From Undaria pinnatifida (Eukaryota; Sar; Phaeophyceae; Laminariales; Alariaceae), in contig JABAKD010000025.1 of assembly GCA_012845835.1 (NCBI GenBank), positions 32,122,314 through 32,186,313 on the forward strand: a DNA stretch of 64,000 nt, given 5' to 3'. The notes under the pieces were generated by a model. The model did no database searches. It saw nothing but the letters and a program-made list of their open reading frames with translations, and was not told the origin of the DNA. Below are positions 1 through 12,208 of this stretch, in pieces. A program made the position numbers and the translations under genes. The number at the start of each line of letters is the position of its first letter. Within the stretch, counting starts at the first letter, position 1.

Positions 1-837
1 TACCAGTCACAGGGGTACACCGAGTTCTACTTGACAATTGCGCGGCAGTGATGACGTGATGACCTGATGACGTGATGACACAGACGACCCCGACCGGGTG
101 ATGACTCAAGAATTATTAAGAGTGCTATAACAGATAGATATAGACCCCCGCTTGATGCAAAAAAGTAGTGATGGTATCATAAACCGCGACCACGCTGAGC
201 ACTGCGACAGCTTTCAGGCAACGCTCTTCTCCAGAACATATTTGGTCAAATTTTATTTGGGTTTGTGATTGGCCATCGGTAACGGGAGAATAGATAATTA
301 GTTGATTTGGTAGCAACATTGTACAGCAGCAGTGTTTTCGCGAGCTTCCCACACAAGTCACTACCTGATGTTAAGTCGTTTCTTCGTCTAACACCCCACC
401 TTGTCGATGGCCCGCGGGAGTTTTTTCGCATGACTTCTCCCTTGTGTTAACGCCTGTGTTCCCCTCCATATCGACGAGGGCTCGCCTCGCCGTAGTTTTG
501 TTTCTGTGGTTGGTTTCCCGTGGAACCTTTCCTGCCCACCCCCGCCATACCGACGGTATACGGCAGGTTCTAGAGCCTTTTTTGCTTCCCCCCCCCGCCA
601 CACCGGCGGTACGCGGCAGGTTTTTCATGGGTGTCTTTTGCTATGTTGCAGAGTCTGCGTTTCCTTCAACTGCTTTTCTTCGCGTGTTCCCGGTTCCATA
701 ACCAAACCGTTAGAGGTGTGGGAAGGGATTTTAAAGAGCCGCATCTTCGACTCATGGTCTAGTTCGTAGAACCGGGTTTCCCCTAATCTCCCATATTTCT
801 GCATTTATATGCGTTTCATCATGGTGGGCTAGTGCTA
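1..837. other. No gene seen
   Basis: I see no coding pattern here. Positions 48-88 hold a short GATGACGT-like tandem motif. Short open frames at 444-769 overlap each other and have no recognisable product. Confidence 0.5.
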
Positions 838-1095
838 AGATACGGCCTCGGAGGCCCTGTAGTTGTCCGAATTGAGATCATTTGGATGGGTTTCGTATGA
901 TAAGGTTGGCATATTATATTCGGGACGGTCAGAAAATAGATCGGAGGCACGTGCCTCGGATCTCAGAAGCCATCCGGGGCTCTGTTGGAATCGAATGAAG
1001 CTACGTACGTCTCTGCGAGAGCTAAGAAAGTGAGTCCTCTTCGAGGACCTGCTCAATTGGCCCTGCAGGGGATACTCTGTGTCCCTGCCCAATAC
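838..1095 (+). repeat. Dispersed repeat R5, copy 1
   Basis: About 255 bp that recurs in the same orientation at 40910-41166. Both copies open with GATACGGCCTCG, share a central block containing ATCATTTGGATGGG and AGATCGGAGGCACG, and close with GGACCTGCTCAATTGGCC. Identity looks near 85-90% by eye. There is no convincing open frame, terminal inverted repeat or tail, so its class is unknown. Confidence 0.75.
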
Positions 1096-2007
1096 TCTTA
1101 CACTGGTAAAATAGTCATCATCGTACTAACTGTTGCACATGAGCATGTTCTATTTTATACGGTTGGTTATGTCGCACAACCCGATTCCTGTAAATGGTAA
1201 CACTTACAAAAGATGAAGCTATCCTTTCTAGCATATTGTATACCTCGTATTGTATACGAATATCGTACAACAGCAGTTCCAAAACGTTGTCTATTCTGTC
1301 TGGTTGTCGTCTATTCACAACGCACACGCTTATCACATAGTACATGGCCAACCACGCATGGTTGTTTGGTTGTTCGATTGTTTGATTGTTTGATTGTACG
1401 GCAGGTGTACCCAAAATATTAAGGTCCACAAATACCAGTAGTCTAATTGGTTTTGTGTGTTGTCTATAATATTAGTCCATAGCTCAGGTGACACCATCGT
1501 GTACTAATAAATTAATAGACCACCTTGAACTAATTAGTAGCGGAGCATGTACAGCATACCATAAGTACCATTCGTAGTACTGTAGTACTCATATTATACG
1601 GAAATCAAAAAGCACCATCAGTAGCATTATTAGTAGCATTGTTGGTATCATTATTAGCGTAAAAACAACATCACGTTAAACATTTCCCCTCCCATCCCAT
1701 CCACCTCACTCAATCTATATCTTTGATTCCCTCGCACCCACCTCGCTCATAGTTTGTCTTTGAAATATTGGGCATCTACATCGAACACAAAGAGAAATAT
1801 TTAGCTCGCATCCACCTCCGGTTGCCCCCTCCCTCCCTCCCTCCCTCTCACCAAACACACCCCTCCCCCGACGCTCCACCAACCGCCCCCCGCACACGCA
1901 CGACAACCGGCACACAACCCCCATCCCCCCTAGCTAATATAATATATGCCATCCTTGCAGTAAATCCAGTTCATATATAAGGTCTTCAACTTCAAAGTAA
2001 CCTTCCT
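1096..2007. other. Intergenic, no gene seen
   Basis: AT-rich DNA with many short TAGTA/CATAGTA motifs (about 1480-1670), followed by a C-rich, purine-poor tract at 1680-1960. I found no convincing exon, and in particular none that would supply the missing N-terminus of the LPMO-like gene downstream. Confidence 0.5.
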
Positions 2008-2412
2008 CCGTCCCCACCACCTCCACTACCGCCTAGACCTAGAACAACGTGTACGATAAGCTCCTGTTATACATGCATACGACCTAAAACCCTCCCCCCC
2101 CCTCTTCAAAACCCCGCCCCCCCTAACCCTAACCCTAAGGTAGGTACAGAATAGTCTATACGTGACACAATGATGCATTCTTCCACAGCCTTCAGATTTT
2201 GTCCCCTTTTTGTTTCTGTGCACGCATTGATTAACATCCCTTGTTGACCCTGGTACAACAAGCTAGTTCCAAGGGGAGTCGCCGACCTATATTCATACTG
2301 AGGACACACACCCAGTAATACGCGCGATCGGAGTACTACACTCAACTTGCAAAAATGAGTTCCGACGAAATCTTGGATTTCACAGCTGGATGGAGTGTTT
2401 ATATTTTTACAA
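2008..2412 (+). repeat. G/C-rich composite repeat, copy 1
   Basis: The block starts with a C-rich segment (CCGCCTAGACCTAG) and contains telomere-like CCCTAA units at 2125-2145. It ends with the family hallmark: TGTTGACCCTG, then GGGGAGTCGCCGACCTATAT, then CGCGCGATCGGAGTA and a final segment ending in CACAGCTGGA. The same order recurs at 18.5-19.2, 20.1-20.8, 22.3-23.2 and 61.7-62.0 kb, and reversed at 32.8-33.6 and 48.8-49.6 kb. Family class is unknown. Confidence 0.8.
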
Positions 2413-2559
2413 TATGTGATGAGGTGTCCGCAGAGCGAAGCAAAATCGCCACAAACGACCAATGAACAGTGGCAAACAAACCTCGAACATGTTATCACCG
2501 TAACAGCGCCTGCGATAATATACACATTGACCATGCGAATCTGCCACGATCTCTCTTAG

Positions 2560-5500
2560 GGCCACATCGAGTTCTTCCTGTGCTGCAGCGACGACTTGGA
2601 TGACCCCGACTGGGTGGTAACTCAAAAGTGCTTCAACCGATATCCGCTTGACCGCGCGGACGACGATTCGTTCAACAGCCCCGTCGACCCCGACTACCCC
2701 GGCCGGTACTACGTCGACCCGCCTTGCAGGTACCGTGGAAACCTGACTGGTGCTACAACAGTGGTGGCACGTTTTGGACCAATATTTTGTTCCTGACCGA
2801 GCTGGTCAACGGTTTAGCTACCAGGGCATCGCTTGTCGTTGAAAACCCATTTTTATTCTACAGGACATCGGTTGTTGCATACCCAGAAAATGGCGTTTTT
2901 TCGTCGTATGGACTATAGACTATAGTATTAGTCGAAGACAGATTTTGTCAGGAATGGAGCTCTTCGTGCGAGCAGCCTGGCCAACACCAGGTAACCGAAT
3001 CAGTCCTTACCCGGCCTACAATACCGCTGCCAAAAAAGTCATATCGTTCATGACCAAATTAAATCATGATTCGTCGTACAGGATTGACGAGACTGACCAG
3101 ACCCGGCCTGACTTGGGCGGTGTGTTGGACGAGGGCGTCGTTAATCACATGAGGTACAAACTGCCGGACATCACCTGCGGCCACGCCGTTCTGCAGATGG
3201 CATACCGTGAGTATCGGCCACTATTTAGGTGTCCTCTAGAGGAGGTATCGTCTTGTGGAATCTTGGAGAGGTATGCTGTAGAGGGCCGACTTTGATTTAG
3301 ACCAACGACGAGTCAGGATCATGTAGAGGGCCGATTTTGATTTAGACCAACGACGAGTCAGACTCATCCTTGAAGCAACATGTCTTTGCCCCCGTTGGTT
3401 GACCAGTACGCCCTTCGCTGTAATGCCGACAATTAAGCGCACCGTATATGCACCTAGCGCTTCGTTGCCTCTGCTTGGTGCTGTTGTACGTGTTGGCAAA
3501 CCTGTTCTGTGCACTTTCCAGCCCTTTCTATTTTAGGGAAAAAGACTGTCTGTTACGACGTTTTCCTTCATTGTATCATACGTTTCTCGATAAGGCATCC
3601 ACTTATGGACGTAACTGACCTCACGGCAGTTTGCGTCGATGGTTCTCGACGTTATCCAGGCGATAGTAAAATGCTAGGTCACTCGACTCGCACCCGTTGA
3701 AACTGTGACAATTTACAGGCCAAATCAAGGTACGTTTCGACCGATGCTTGGTCCTTGAACTTGAGCCGCTCGCAACGACGGCTTGATCAGAGCACCTAAC
3801 AGCTATCGTGTGGTTGCTTGTCAGCAGAAGAACGTTCCGCGTCTCCTACAAGAACGCACAAGCAACGATTACCCCTACCTAGCACATGCACGTTACATCT
3901 GGCCTATTTAACCGCACAAATCTAAGTTCCCGTTCTCATTTGCTTGGGATCCAATCCTTGCTGTTAGACTCGGGGAAAGGCTGCAGAAGTCCGGGCTACG
4001 ACGAGTTCAACCCGTCGTCGTGGCCTAGCGACTGTGCTCCCAACAAAGAGGACTGGATCGCTACGGGCAGTGCACCATGCAATAGATCTGGCGCAAAGTA
4101 TGGCAACGTGTTCTGGCAGTGCTCGGACATCGCCCTCGTTGGATGTGAGTATTCAGCTTCAGTAACACCAGCTTCGCTAATCATCTTCGGTAATCTACCA
4201 GCTTCGGCGTGACGAGTGTGGCGAGGTCGGTGTTTCTGATCATATGTAAGCTACCTACTGCCACCAAAACTATGTGAGTCTAATTGCTGGTAAAATCTGT
4301 CTCCAAAGACGCCGATGCAGCTGTGCACGGGTGAAGTCGTGTTGTGTTTACTGGTGGTCGTCTTGATGCTGCACTTTTTGCTACCTGTTACCATCTAAAT
4401 TTGATGCTGCACGATTGAGCCAAACGCTTCGGACTAGCGATACAAGAATAATAATTCATCTCGTGAGCCATTTTGGGCTGTTCGGTCGGAAGGACGCCCT
4501 CACAATTCAGCTGGCTTCAGTCAAGCGCAGGAGGCGCGGCATTAGCTGGAGCAATCACTGCGAGGATCGGAGCATCGACAGCATTCGTCAAACACCGATC
4601 GACGGCAGCGATGCCAGCGTTTCAGTTACATCGTCGTGTGGGTTCCGCTTTTAAAGCACGTTTTTCCTTGTCACTGTGGTGTCATGTGCCTTGTATATCG
4701 GTGCTTCTCGCTTATTTCTCATCGGCAGCCTCAGCAGAGCCCATGTCCGAGCCCGCCCTACCGGAGCCAGCTCTGACTCCAGCTCCGACTCGAGCCCCGA
4801 CTCCCGCTCCCACGCCATCTCCGACCACGGTTCCGACACCTTCTCCGGTAGAAGAAACGGAGGGGCCCGCAGAGGGGACGGGTGGAAACGAAGTGGGTTG
4901 CTTTGAACCTGTCGAGCCATATGAACAGGTGAGAGTTGTTGAAGGGGTTAGGGACATGCATCGATACGGTTGACAATCGGGCATCGGCGCGTAATGATCT
5001 ACGATGTAACGTGTTGATAAACGTAAATACATTGTGTGACTGTCGTCAGGCTCCCCTCCGTAGCTCTCTGCACGCGTCGTTCGGTTGCTCCCGAAGGCAT
5101 ACCGTTAGGCGCATTTCGCGATCGTTGTATCGCTTAACTGCCGGTTCGCGCCACCAACCACAAACCATTACGATGTTAACGACCATTTGGAGTCCACGCC
5201 TGCATTTCCCGCGGGAAAGCATCGTTTCGTCTTAGATCTACCCATTTTCGCGTCGACGTGCCTATTCGCACTGACCATATGTGTTTCGTTTAATGCTGTT
5301 GGCTGAAAACCATGCTTGCAGTGTGGCGGGACAAACTGGCTCGGGTCAAACTGCTGCCTGGAGGGCTACGAATGCATCACAATGGCGGACTGTTACTCTC
5401 AGGTGAAGTTTGCATAATGTTCTTACAGCTAGACGCCGAAGATATTGCCGGCCGCATGGTGTTGGAAAAAATTGAAGTCATCGATTTGCGTTAATGCGGT

Positions 5501-5759
5501 GCCCCCCTGGTTCAGCGTGCTGTCGTTGAAGATAACATATAGTCTACACTAGATACAACATATAGACTACACTAGATAACATATACTCCGTACATACAAC
5601 ATATACATACAACTAGACTATATGCCAAATGTTTGGAGCCAAAACCAGAATCATGACGTGAAAACGTTGCAAGGAAATCCTATAGACACATTTTGCGGAT
5701 GGGGGCAGGTGCAGTGCGGGCGTTCGGAAAGAGGCAGTTTCAACGAATACAGCGGCTAA
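2560..5759 (+). CDS. Putative secreted LPMO-like (chitin-binding type-4 / AA15-like) protein with C-terminal CBM1; 5' end not found
   Basis: Six exons join in frame: 2560-2729, 3082-3206, 3968-4144, 4729-4928, 5322-5402 and 5715-5759 (stop TAA), giving 265 residues. Donors are GTACCG, GTGAGT, GTGAGT, GTGAGA and GTGAAG; each acceptor ends in AG. Exons 1-3 encode the end of a mono-oxygenase-like domain with EFFLC, PGRYYVDP, MRYKLPDI, VLQMAY, GYDEFNP and CAPNK blocks. This resembles stramenopile chitin-binding type-4/AA15-like proteins, secreted copper enzymes that oxidatively cut polysaccharides. Exon 4 is a Pro/Thr/Ser/Glu linker. Exon 5 is a CBM1-like cellulose-binding module (CGGTNW, CCLEGYEC, CYSQ), and exon 6 supplies the final Cys after YSQ and a short tail. 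The expected signal peptide and copper-binding N-terminal His were not found upstream, where a dispersed repeat lies, so the gene may be 5'-truncated or have a distant first exon. The last exon is the weakest part. Substrate is inference. Confidence 0.65.
5322..5402 (+). CDS. CBM1-like exon of the LPMO-like gene
   Basis: An 81-nt phase 0-0 exon after a CTTGCAG acceptor and before GTGAAG. Its 27 residues follow the fungal-type CBM1 spacing: CGG..W.G..CC..GY.C......CYSQ. The next Cys comes from the proposed last exon at 5715. Trp and Tyr residues that would form the cellulose-binding face are present. A self-contained symmetric exon is what domain shuffling would leave. Confidence 0.65.
5522..5625. 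repeat. Short imperfect repeats (ACATATAGACTACACTAGATA-like)
   Basis: Three imperfect copies of an AT-rich unit containing ACATATA and CTAGA lie inside the proposed last intron of the LPMO-like gene. Similar TAGTCTAG/CTAGACTA strings recur at 6880-6920, 9190-9231 and 62341-62360. Confidence 0.55.
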
Positions 5760-5805
5760 CGTGCTCCAACATACGTCTGTGCCATCAAGATCGATCCGCC
5801 CACCT

Positions 5806-6117
5806 GGTATCATTTTATTTTCTTTCACAATTCTACTTTCCAGCGTCTGGACAGGCCGTGGTCACAGGTGTCGTTCCCTCTCCCCCCCGGTTCTTGCCTT
5901 CAAATTTTATCACGCATAGGGTTCAGCAGTGCCACTGCTCGTCGATTGTTCATCGAATGTTGCTGACTCACGCTCTCGCGCTCTCCGCAAATCAATTTGT
6001 GCACAAGAAAAAGTCCCAACGAATTTATACGAGTATGCACTCGGCGGGGCTCGAACTCACGAAACTGACCTATACCAGGCTCGAGGATAACCTGATACGC
6101 CACCGGGGCTACCGGAT
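5806..6117 (-). repeat. SINE-A copy a (tRNA-derived)
   Basis: On the minus strand the head at 6117 carries a tRNA-like B box (GTTCGAGCCCC) about 50 bp after a degenerate A box, the internal promoter layout of RNA polymerase III genes. The body contains GCGCGAGAGCGTGAG and CGACGAGCAGTGG, and the 3' end is a T-rich stretch on the plus strand (degraded poly-A tail). Five fuller copies lie at 53.9-62.3 kb. Confidence 0.8.
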
Positions 6118-7250
6118 TCGTATGTATGTGTAGGTGTCGCTTGTAACCAGTGCAACTGCCGCACAATACGTTCGTCGTTCCCTTCCTAGTGGGTATGTAT
6201 GCTAGTCGCATCGGTTCCAGATTTGGCGGTGACGTCGGGAATACGTACGTACGCGCCATGTGGCCATCCTACGAACGCGGGATATAGCCGTCCAGCGAAC
6301 GCAGGGAATGCCCCTCAGCTCTTAGTACAAACCGCTTATGATACTCTCCTTCTGTACTCCCTCGGACCGCTCTCGCCCCTCGCAGCAAAACACTCATGAT
6401 ACACTCCTTCTGTTGCCCTTTCGACCACCGCTCTCTTGGCTTCCGCTGCTCTTCCAGTGTCGTCCTTGATGCTGGGTTTCATAGGTTATTCGGATGGATT
6501 TGCTGCATGGATTGGAGGGACGTCCGCAGAGGAAAGTTTCTTGATCGTGGCTGCTTCTTTTTCTACTCAAGACGTAGACCTAACAGATCGGCAGGAAACA
6601 CTCATGTGGGAGTTGTTGACTCGGAGCCTTTTGGCTTTTCATGACACTGTAGTAGTGCTGACTGACGCGTTGGTCACGTTTGGTGCCCACCAGCACACAC
6701 AAGCCCTTTCTTGATGGGATACATTCGTCGGGGGCAACTGGCGTGAGTACATATTGCTGGTTGCGACGAGCCCACGGCTTTATTTCTGAAGCATGTCCAA
6801 CTTTCTTTCGGGAACACTTTAGATTTAGACTAGCTTTCGACTAGCTTTCGACTAGATCACCATCCCACGGGGGTTCAGCTGTATAGACTAGATCTAGACT
6901 ATTCGTATAGTCTAGTTAAGTCCTTTCGTGGATGAAATACGAGCTACCACAGTACAGGCCAGAGGAGGCCAGGCCGGGCCAAGGTAAATGTGAAGAATGC
7001 CATTTTTCTTGTTCGACGCGAGAGGTTGATCGGATCGTCCCTTTCGAAATCGAAGTGTTTGATTTGATCGGATATGACTGTTGTGTGGGAACTTCAAAGC
7101 TTCCAACATTCGGTTTTGCTTCCTTTGACATTGTCCCGTACAGCAGCACTGAAAGCAAGTGTAGCAACAGCCAAATCGTTTGACGGCAGTATATATATAT
7201 ATGGTGTACTTCCTTAGGGTTAGGGTAAGGGTTAGGTACTGGGCCCCCTA
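6118..7250. other. Anonymous region, no gene called
   Basis: Two open frames (6436-6714 and 6932-7183, both plus) have no recognisable domain, no start context and no splice partners. The stretch also holds CTAG-rich motifs at 6835-6920, a short TA run near 7190 and TTAGGG-like units at 7212-7236. Confidence 0.45.
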
Positions 7251-9189
7251 ATATGTCGTGGATGGATATTTTCTGTCTGTATCTGTTAGCAACGTCGCTC
7301 ATTGTATAGACTATGTTGGACTGAAAATACGTGGCCGAGCGGGTAGAACATTTATTTGTCTTTCGAATCTCCTATAAACTAATGTTGAGCAATGGGTAGG
7401 CTTTCATGCCATGCCCTTTTTCGCGGGGGGGTAGTAGTTTTTTATAGTTTCCGTCATGACTAGTGTACGTGCTGCCGCCGCATCTGCACGCAGTATATTC
7501 AAGCAAATACAACATTTCAAAATCCTGCATCGCGGGTGTTTGGCTAGATTTATTCCAGTTTAAACTCTTGAGCTCAAGTTTGAGTGGTTCACGGCTGTTT
7601 TCTATCTCAAGCTCAAGGTTGAGTGGTGATGCATGACCTGACTACCTGCTGTTAGAAGACTTGAGGGATGCAGAATGTTTGTGTAGATCCTGTTTGCAAC
7701 GCTGCCGCCTTGCCATCAATGGCCACTGCGGCGGCAGCCATTCGACATAACGACCGATGAGCCAAAGATTTGTTCAACAATGAAACCACCGGATGACATG
7801 GCGGACTTTACATACGATGGTGATTCACCGTGCTTTACGGGTGTTTTTTGCAGGGCTACTAGCGCACACCTAGTATAAGCTTAGTCGGGAAGCGCGAAGG
7901 ACTGCCTACGAAGTCGTGTGTCGGGGGTGAGATGATGAGCGTAATGTAGAAACATAGCAACTTCCTGCTGCATCCATACCGTGGGATGTCTCTAAAGCAC
8001 AAAAAGCACAACATACACAGCAAACTGATCGCGTAAGGTTGCAGCATGCTATGGTCTTCGCCGGATTCCTACAAGCGTCACTGTTTGTGTCCAGCTACTG
8101 AGGATGACACTTGCTCTGGGAAATAGTGGGAGCAGGGCAGAGTAGAGGGAAATCGCCCATTCGGGTGTAAACAAGAATCCCCGTGATGTCCGAGACGTCT
8201 TTCTAAATTAATCGAACCTCTGACGCAAGCTAAAGAGCGAGTGTCACGCACCGCCACAAAGCCACTCGGGTTGATTTAATGAAACCACACTTGTGCACGA
8301 GTCCGAAATTGGTACATGTATTGTCAAGGAGTATATACGTGAGTGCGACAGGACTAGGCGCCGAGTTGTTCGGAAACCGACCACGCCTACCTCCGTTATA
8401 ATAGGTCGCTCCTGACAGAATCTTGTATCTGTTGATGGCAGCTCCAGCTTCGACTGATCAAGACGCGATTTCTTCGATGCAAAGTCTTCACCAAAAAGTA
8501 GCCGCGAACCGCTCCTAGTCTTGGGAGGTGACCCTCGACATGTCATCGGTACTCGATGGCATCTTTCCTGGAATAGCGTACTGCGCTACGGCAGAATTAC
8601 AACAAACCCGCGTATGACCTGTAGGGTTGGGTAGTATACGTTTCACCCGGCGCCTCCTCTGGCACGCTAGCACCTCCCGCCATGTTGTGTGCGTAGCAAA
8701 CACCGCGACCATCGACACCATAGAACATGTGTAGGCCGGAGCATATGAAGTACCACGTACCAGTTGTAAGTTTAACCAAACCCTTGGAAGCTCCTCCCTG
8801 TACACTTTCTTCCGTATTTAACGCCCACGTGTCGCCCCTATCCACTGAGGAATGTTGTTGGTGCAACTCTGCGACTACCACACCACACCCATAAGAAATT
8901 GATATAATGCACTCAAAAGCAATCGGTGTTATCAAAAGGGACGCACTGGAAAAGGCGAAACGGCCCGTTCCCCGATCTTGACGGAGCATGCTGTCGGGGA
9001 ACCCCTCACAAATGAGCCGTCAAAGTCTGGGACCCCTCCCGGCTGGAGTGTCAGTGTTAGTGTTAGTGTACGAGACGAGACGAGACGAGACTTGTGCTAC
9101 GGTAGGGGTTGCAGTATTTTTTGCCAGTGTTCTCGGCTTGTTTCTGAATCATATTCAACGTTGGCGCTCGAAAAGAACTCTCTTAGGAA
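7251..9189. other. Anonymous region, no gene called
   Basis: I see no supported gene. A minus open frame at 8597-8989 contains a Gly/Trp/Tyr-rich patch (GTWYFICSGLH) faintly like a cupredoxin strand, but the copper-ligand spacing does not fit and no neighbouring exons were found. Positions 9065-9090 carry a GAGAC tandem run. Confidence 0.4.
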
Positions 9190-9231
9190 TAGTCTAGTCT
9201 AGTCTAGTCTAGTCTAGTCTAGTCTAGTCTA
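9190..9231. repeat. (AGTCT)n microsatellite
   Basis: Eight tandem AGTCT units, running directly into AACCCTAAG. Confidence 0.95.
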
Positions 9232-9271
9232 ACCCTAAGTACCTAATTCCATGGAGTAGATGCCGGGCAAA

Positions 9272-9304
9272 CGCCATTAAGCCATTAAGCCATTAAGCCA
9301 TTAA
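9272..9304. repeat. (GCCATTAA)4 tandem repeat
   Basis: Four head-to-tail copies of an 8-bp unit. Confidence 0.95.
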
Positions 9305-9837
9305 CTACATGTTTAGACAAAAAAATCCTGCACATTGCACCCAAAGGTATTGCGTTGCTCTCGAGTTAAGGGCTGACGTCCGTCAATGGGTGCGTAATGT
9401 TTGGGCTGACAAGTCATCTGGACTACACCTTTACGTAGCGCGACTCAACACACGGTGGCCAGTTTTACTGATGACGCCACGCAAACGCTTGTTAGCCAAG
9501 AAGACGCGGTCATACACTACGTCATACACCACTTTTTTGTGACGGGGGGGGCGTTACACATTTCCTGTAAAAACAAGACAACCAAGTGGTGCGACTACCA
9601 TCATACTACAATCATACTACATGAAAAAAACGCTTCGACCAAAGTTACAGTAGGGGCGCTACTGTAGGGAGACGGTCTCTTATGTGTTTTTGGGATTCGC
9701 CATGTTCACCGTGATGGGATTGCTCGTGGCGCCGCGGCGATTAGAGCATGCTCTCAGGGTTAGTGTCTGAGCGACGTAAAGAGCGACTCGCGGGAGTTGC
9801 CTCAAGTCGTCAGCTCATCAGACAAAACAGAGGGACC

Positions 9838-9860
9838 CAACCCTAACCCTAACCCTAACT
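9838..9860. repeat. Telomere-like (CCCTAA)n tract
   Basis: Three to four AACCCT units in otherwise anonymous sequence. Confidence 0.85.
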
Positions 9861-11116
9861 ACCCACCAGTGCAATCGGGGGTGCCGTAGCCGTTGTCCGT
9901 TACGAACTAAACCATACTCTACACACCATCCGTACCCTACCCCTAAGCCCCATATACCGACGGCCAATTACCCGCGCCAGCCTACCGCCACCACATTTGA
10001 CGCATTCATCATAAAGTGGCAGAATCATCACCCATCATGGCCGCCAAAACTGCAGTCAGTACGAGCGAATTTTGCCACCAACGCAAAATATACCCATCAC
10101 TGCTGTTGCGCCCGCTACGCCTTCCCCGCGTACCCATTTCTATCTAAAAAAAATACACCACTGAAAACCTGCCCGCACAATGTGTTCGTTGGGAACTGCA
10201 GCGACCAAGGTGTGCTTCGTTCGGTGCATTGTAACGAATGCCGTGCGTACACAACTCCCTGCTGCACTCACCCCTAGCAACTATACACTGCAACTCGCAC
10301 CAATACGCTATTTGCCCTCTTCATGCCTCTCACTGCGTGTGTTGTCTATGACGTGTACGCTCCGCGCTTCATCCATGCCTCCAACTACGCATGTCATGCA
10401 CAATTCCCGCCCTACTCTGGATTTCCATGTCCCATCTCACCACTCTGGTGATATCCCGAGCTCTTTCATTTACCCTTGTTGATTGCAGCGACGATAAATT
10501 TCGTCATACGGATCGGTTCTCCTTGACGCGCGCATTCCATTCACACACTTCGAGCGCAGCAGGGCAATGTCGCCTTTCTCCGGAAACTGCTCCAAAGGGG
10601 GTCGGCTGACACCTATACATCTACCGCTATTCAGTGCTGGTGGAAGTTCAACATGTATGTTGGCCGATTAAGTAATATTGTTCTGTGAAACCTGGTACTA
10701 GCTTGAAAGCAAAGGAGTCAACGGCCAAATATCATTCGTGATGGCATACATACCCCAGGCGCACAGAAAGTCGACGTATCACACACGTGAACAAAAACAT
10801 GAGAATCAACGAAATCCTCGATCTCAAGGCTCAAGTGCACACATAACACATAAAAACCAAACAAATATACATAAAATATTAATCTCTCAAGGCGGCGGAG
10901 CGTAATCACATGATGACGGCAAAAGCAACCATCGAAATCGTTAGCTCCAAACTAAGACGACGACCCGATACTTTGATGGACATACATACATCATCTACAC
11001 TTTCAACAAGCCACTACCACGACTATCGTTCTATACAGCCAAACTTACTATCATATGGGCCGCGCTCTTTACTTCAAGCCGAGCAGCTTCTAAGAGTGGG
11101 TTAGTTGTTGTTTGGG
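9861..11116. other. Intergenic, 3' flank of the Pmp-like gene
   Basis: No gene seen. Positions 10755-10845 match the end of the G/C-rich composite repeat in a strongly degraded form (CGTATCACACAC, then CGAAATCCTCGATCTCA). A polyadenylation site for the minus-strand gene should lie just below 11117, but I could not single one out. Confidence 0.45.
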
Positions 11117-12208
11117 TTACCGTACGGCTCTCCGAGTTCTCATACCGATACTGTTATTGATAAACGCGTTGAAATCTTGCTCACCGTCCTTGCACTCCCT
11201 GCTCAGCGAGCCCCTAGGCTCCAACGCCAACGGCGCGTTACGTCGGATCGGCGTCTCTAACATGACGACCGCCTCCTTTCCCACCGCATGCCACGTGATA
11301 ACCAATAGTACCGTCTGAATGACCACCGACAATATCGCAAACGCATTGGCGGCAATGAGAACCCGTGAAAATGCGGAGAGAGATAGCGTCGCATCGAGGT
11401 CAATCTCGATAGTCTGGAGAAAGGCAACGTACAAGCTCGCCACTATAATGCAATTCCCCCAGCGGTACAGACCCATGTCAACACTCTTTGCGAAGGGAGA
11501 GACGGTCTCGGATGCGAACACAAACACCACCGACACCAGCAAAACCGCAGGAATTTGTGCCGTGTTAGTGGTGGGGACAAAAGCAGCGATCCCAGTAAGA
11601 GCGATCCTGCGCCCGCACTCCACAACCTCGAAATAGTATCGGGACGGCTTGTAGGCGTTCCAAATTCCTTTCATCGGCGCCAAGTGCACCAATGTGTCTC
11701 TGTCGACGCGGACTAAGTCACGCCGGTTACGCGCTAGCCACCAGGCGAACACGGCGGGGATGCCTATAGGATAAACAAACACCATAAGCACGGCGTACAC
11801 CTTGAAATCGCTGTGACGCGAAGTGGTGCACGTGATGCTATAGTCCGCTCGAAGGTAACTCACGCCATCGTCTAGCTCGTCGCAAACGAACGTCTGGAAT
11901 ATAGTATTCGAAACCGACGAGTACACAAAGAAAACAACAAAAAGTGCCGCTGTTTGATGTTTGTGCCGCACTACACGACTGGCGACCTCTGAGATGCAGT
12001 ATCGCGTTTTTACGTGCAAGTAGCTCCCCAACAGCACCAGAAGGACGATCGGCGGCGTCATGGTCGCGAACAGAAGACGATCGTAGAAATCGGTGGTCAC
12101 TATGCAGGAATAGGACAAAATGAATCCAATGTCGAGGTTTGCCGGGCTGAGCTTGGACACGAAGCTGGTGTATTCTTTTGGATAGACATCTCCGGCGATC
12201 GTCACAAA
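11117..12208 (-). CDS. Pmp-like gene exon 14: multi-pass membrane C-terminus
   Basis: A strong pyrimidine-rich acceptor (CCTTCTCCAG) precedes phase 0 sequence FVTIAGDVYPKEYTSF. About eight hydrophobic segments follow, for example PPIVLLVLLGSYL, ALFVVFFVYSSVS, VLMVFVYPIGIPAVFAW and AILSVVIQTVLLVI. Family-typical motifs between them are NTIFQTFVCDELDDG, LRADYSITC, PSRYYFEVVECGRR and FASETVSPF. The 363-residue exon ends at TAA (11119-11117). The open frame continuing upstream of 12208 is intron. Confidence 0.88.
   Translation of the reverse strand, partial: FVTIAGDVYPKEYTSFVSKLSPANLDIGFILSYSCIVTTDFYDRLLFATMTPPIVLLVLLGSYLHVKTRYCISEVASRVVRHKHQTAALFVVFFVYSSVSNTIFQTFVCDELDDGVSYLRADYSITCTTSRHSDFKVYAVLMVFVYPIGIPAVFAWWLARNRRDLVRVDRDTLVHLAPMKGIWNAYKPSRYYFEVVECGRRIALTGIAAFVPTTNTAQIPAVLLVSVVFVFASETVSPFAKSVDMGLYRWGNCIIVASLYVAFLQTIEIDLDATLSLSAFSRVLIAANAFAILSVVIQTVLLVITWHAVGKEAVVMLETPIRRNAPLALEPRGSLSRECKDGEQDFNAFINNSIGMRTRRAVR

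Noticed and set aside
6436-6714. 92-codon plus frame with mixed composition
   Set aside because: Reads more like a protein than most shadows, but has no family resemblance, no splice partners and no conserved neighbour; not enough to call.
8597-8989. Minus-strand frame with GTWYFICSGLH, possibly a cupredoxin
   Set aside because: Cys-to-His spacing does not match type-1 copper proteins and no neighbouring exon was found.
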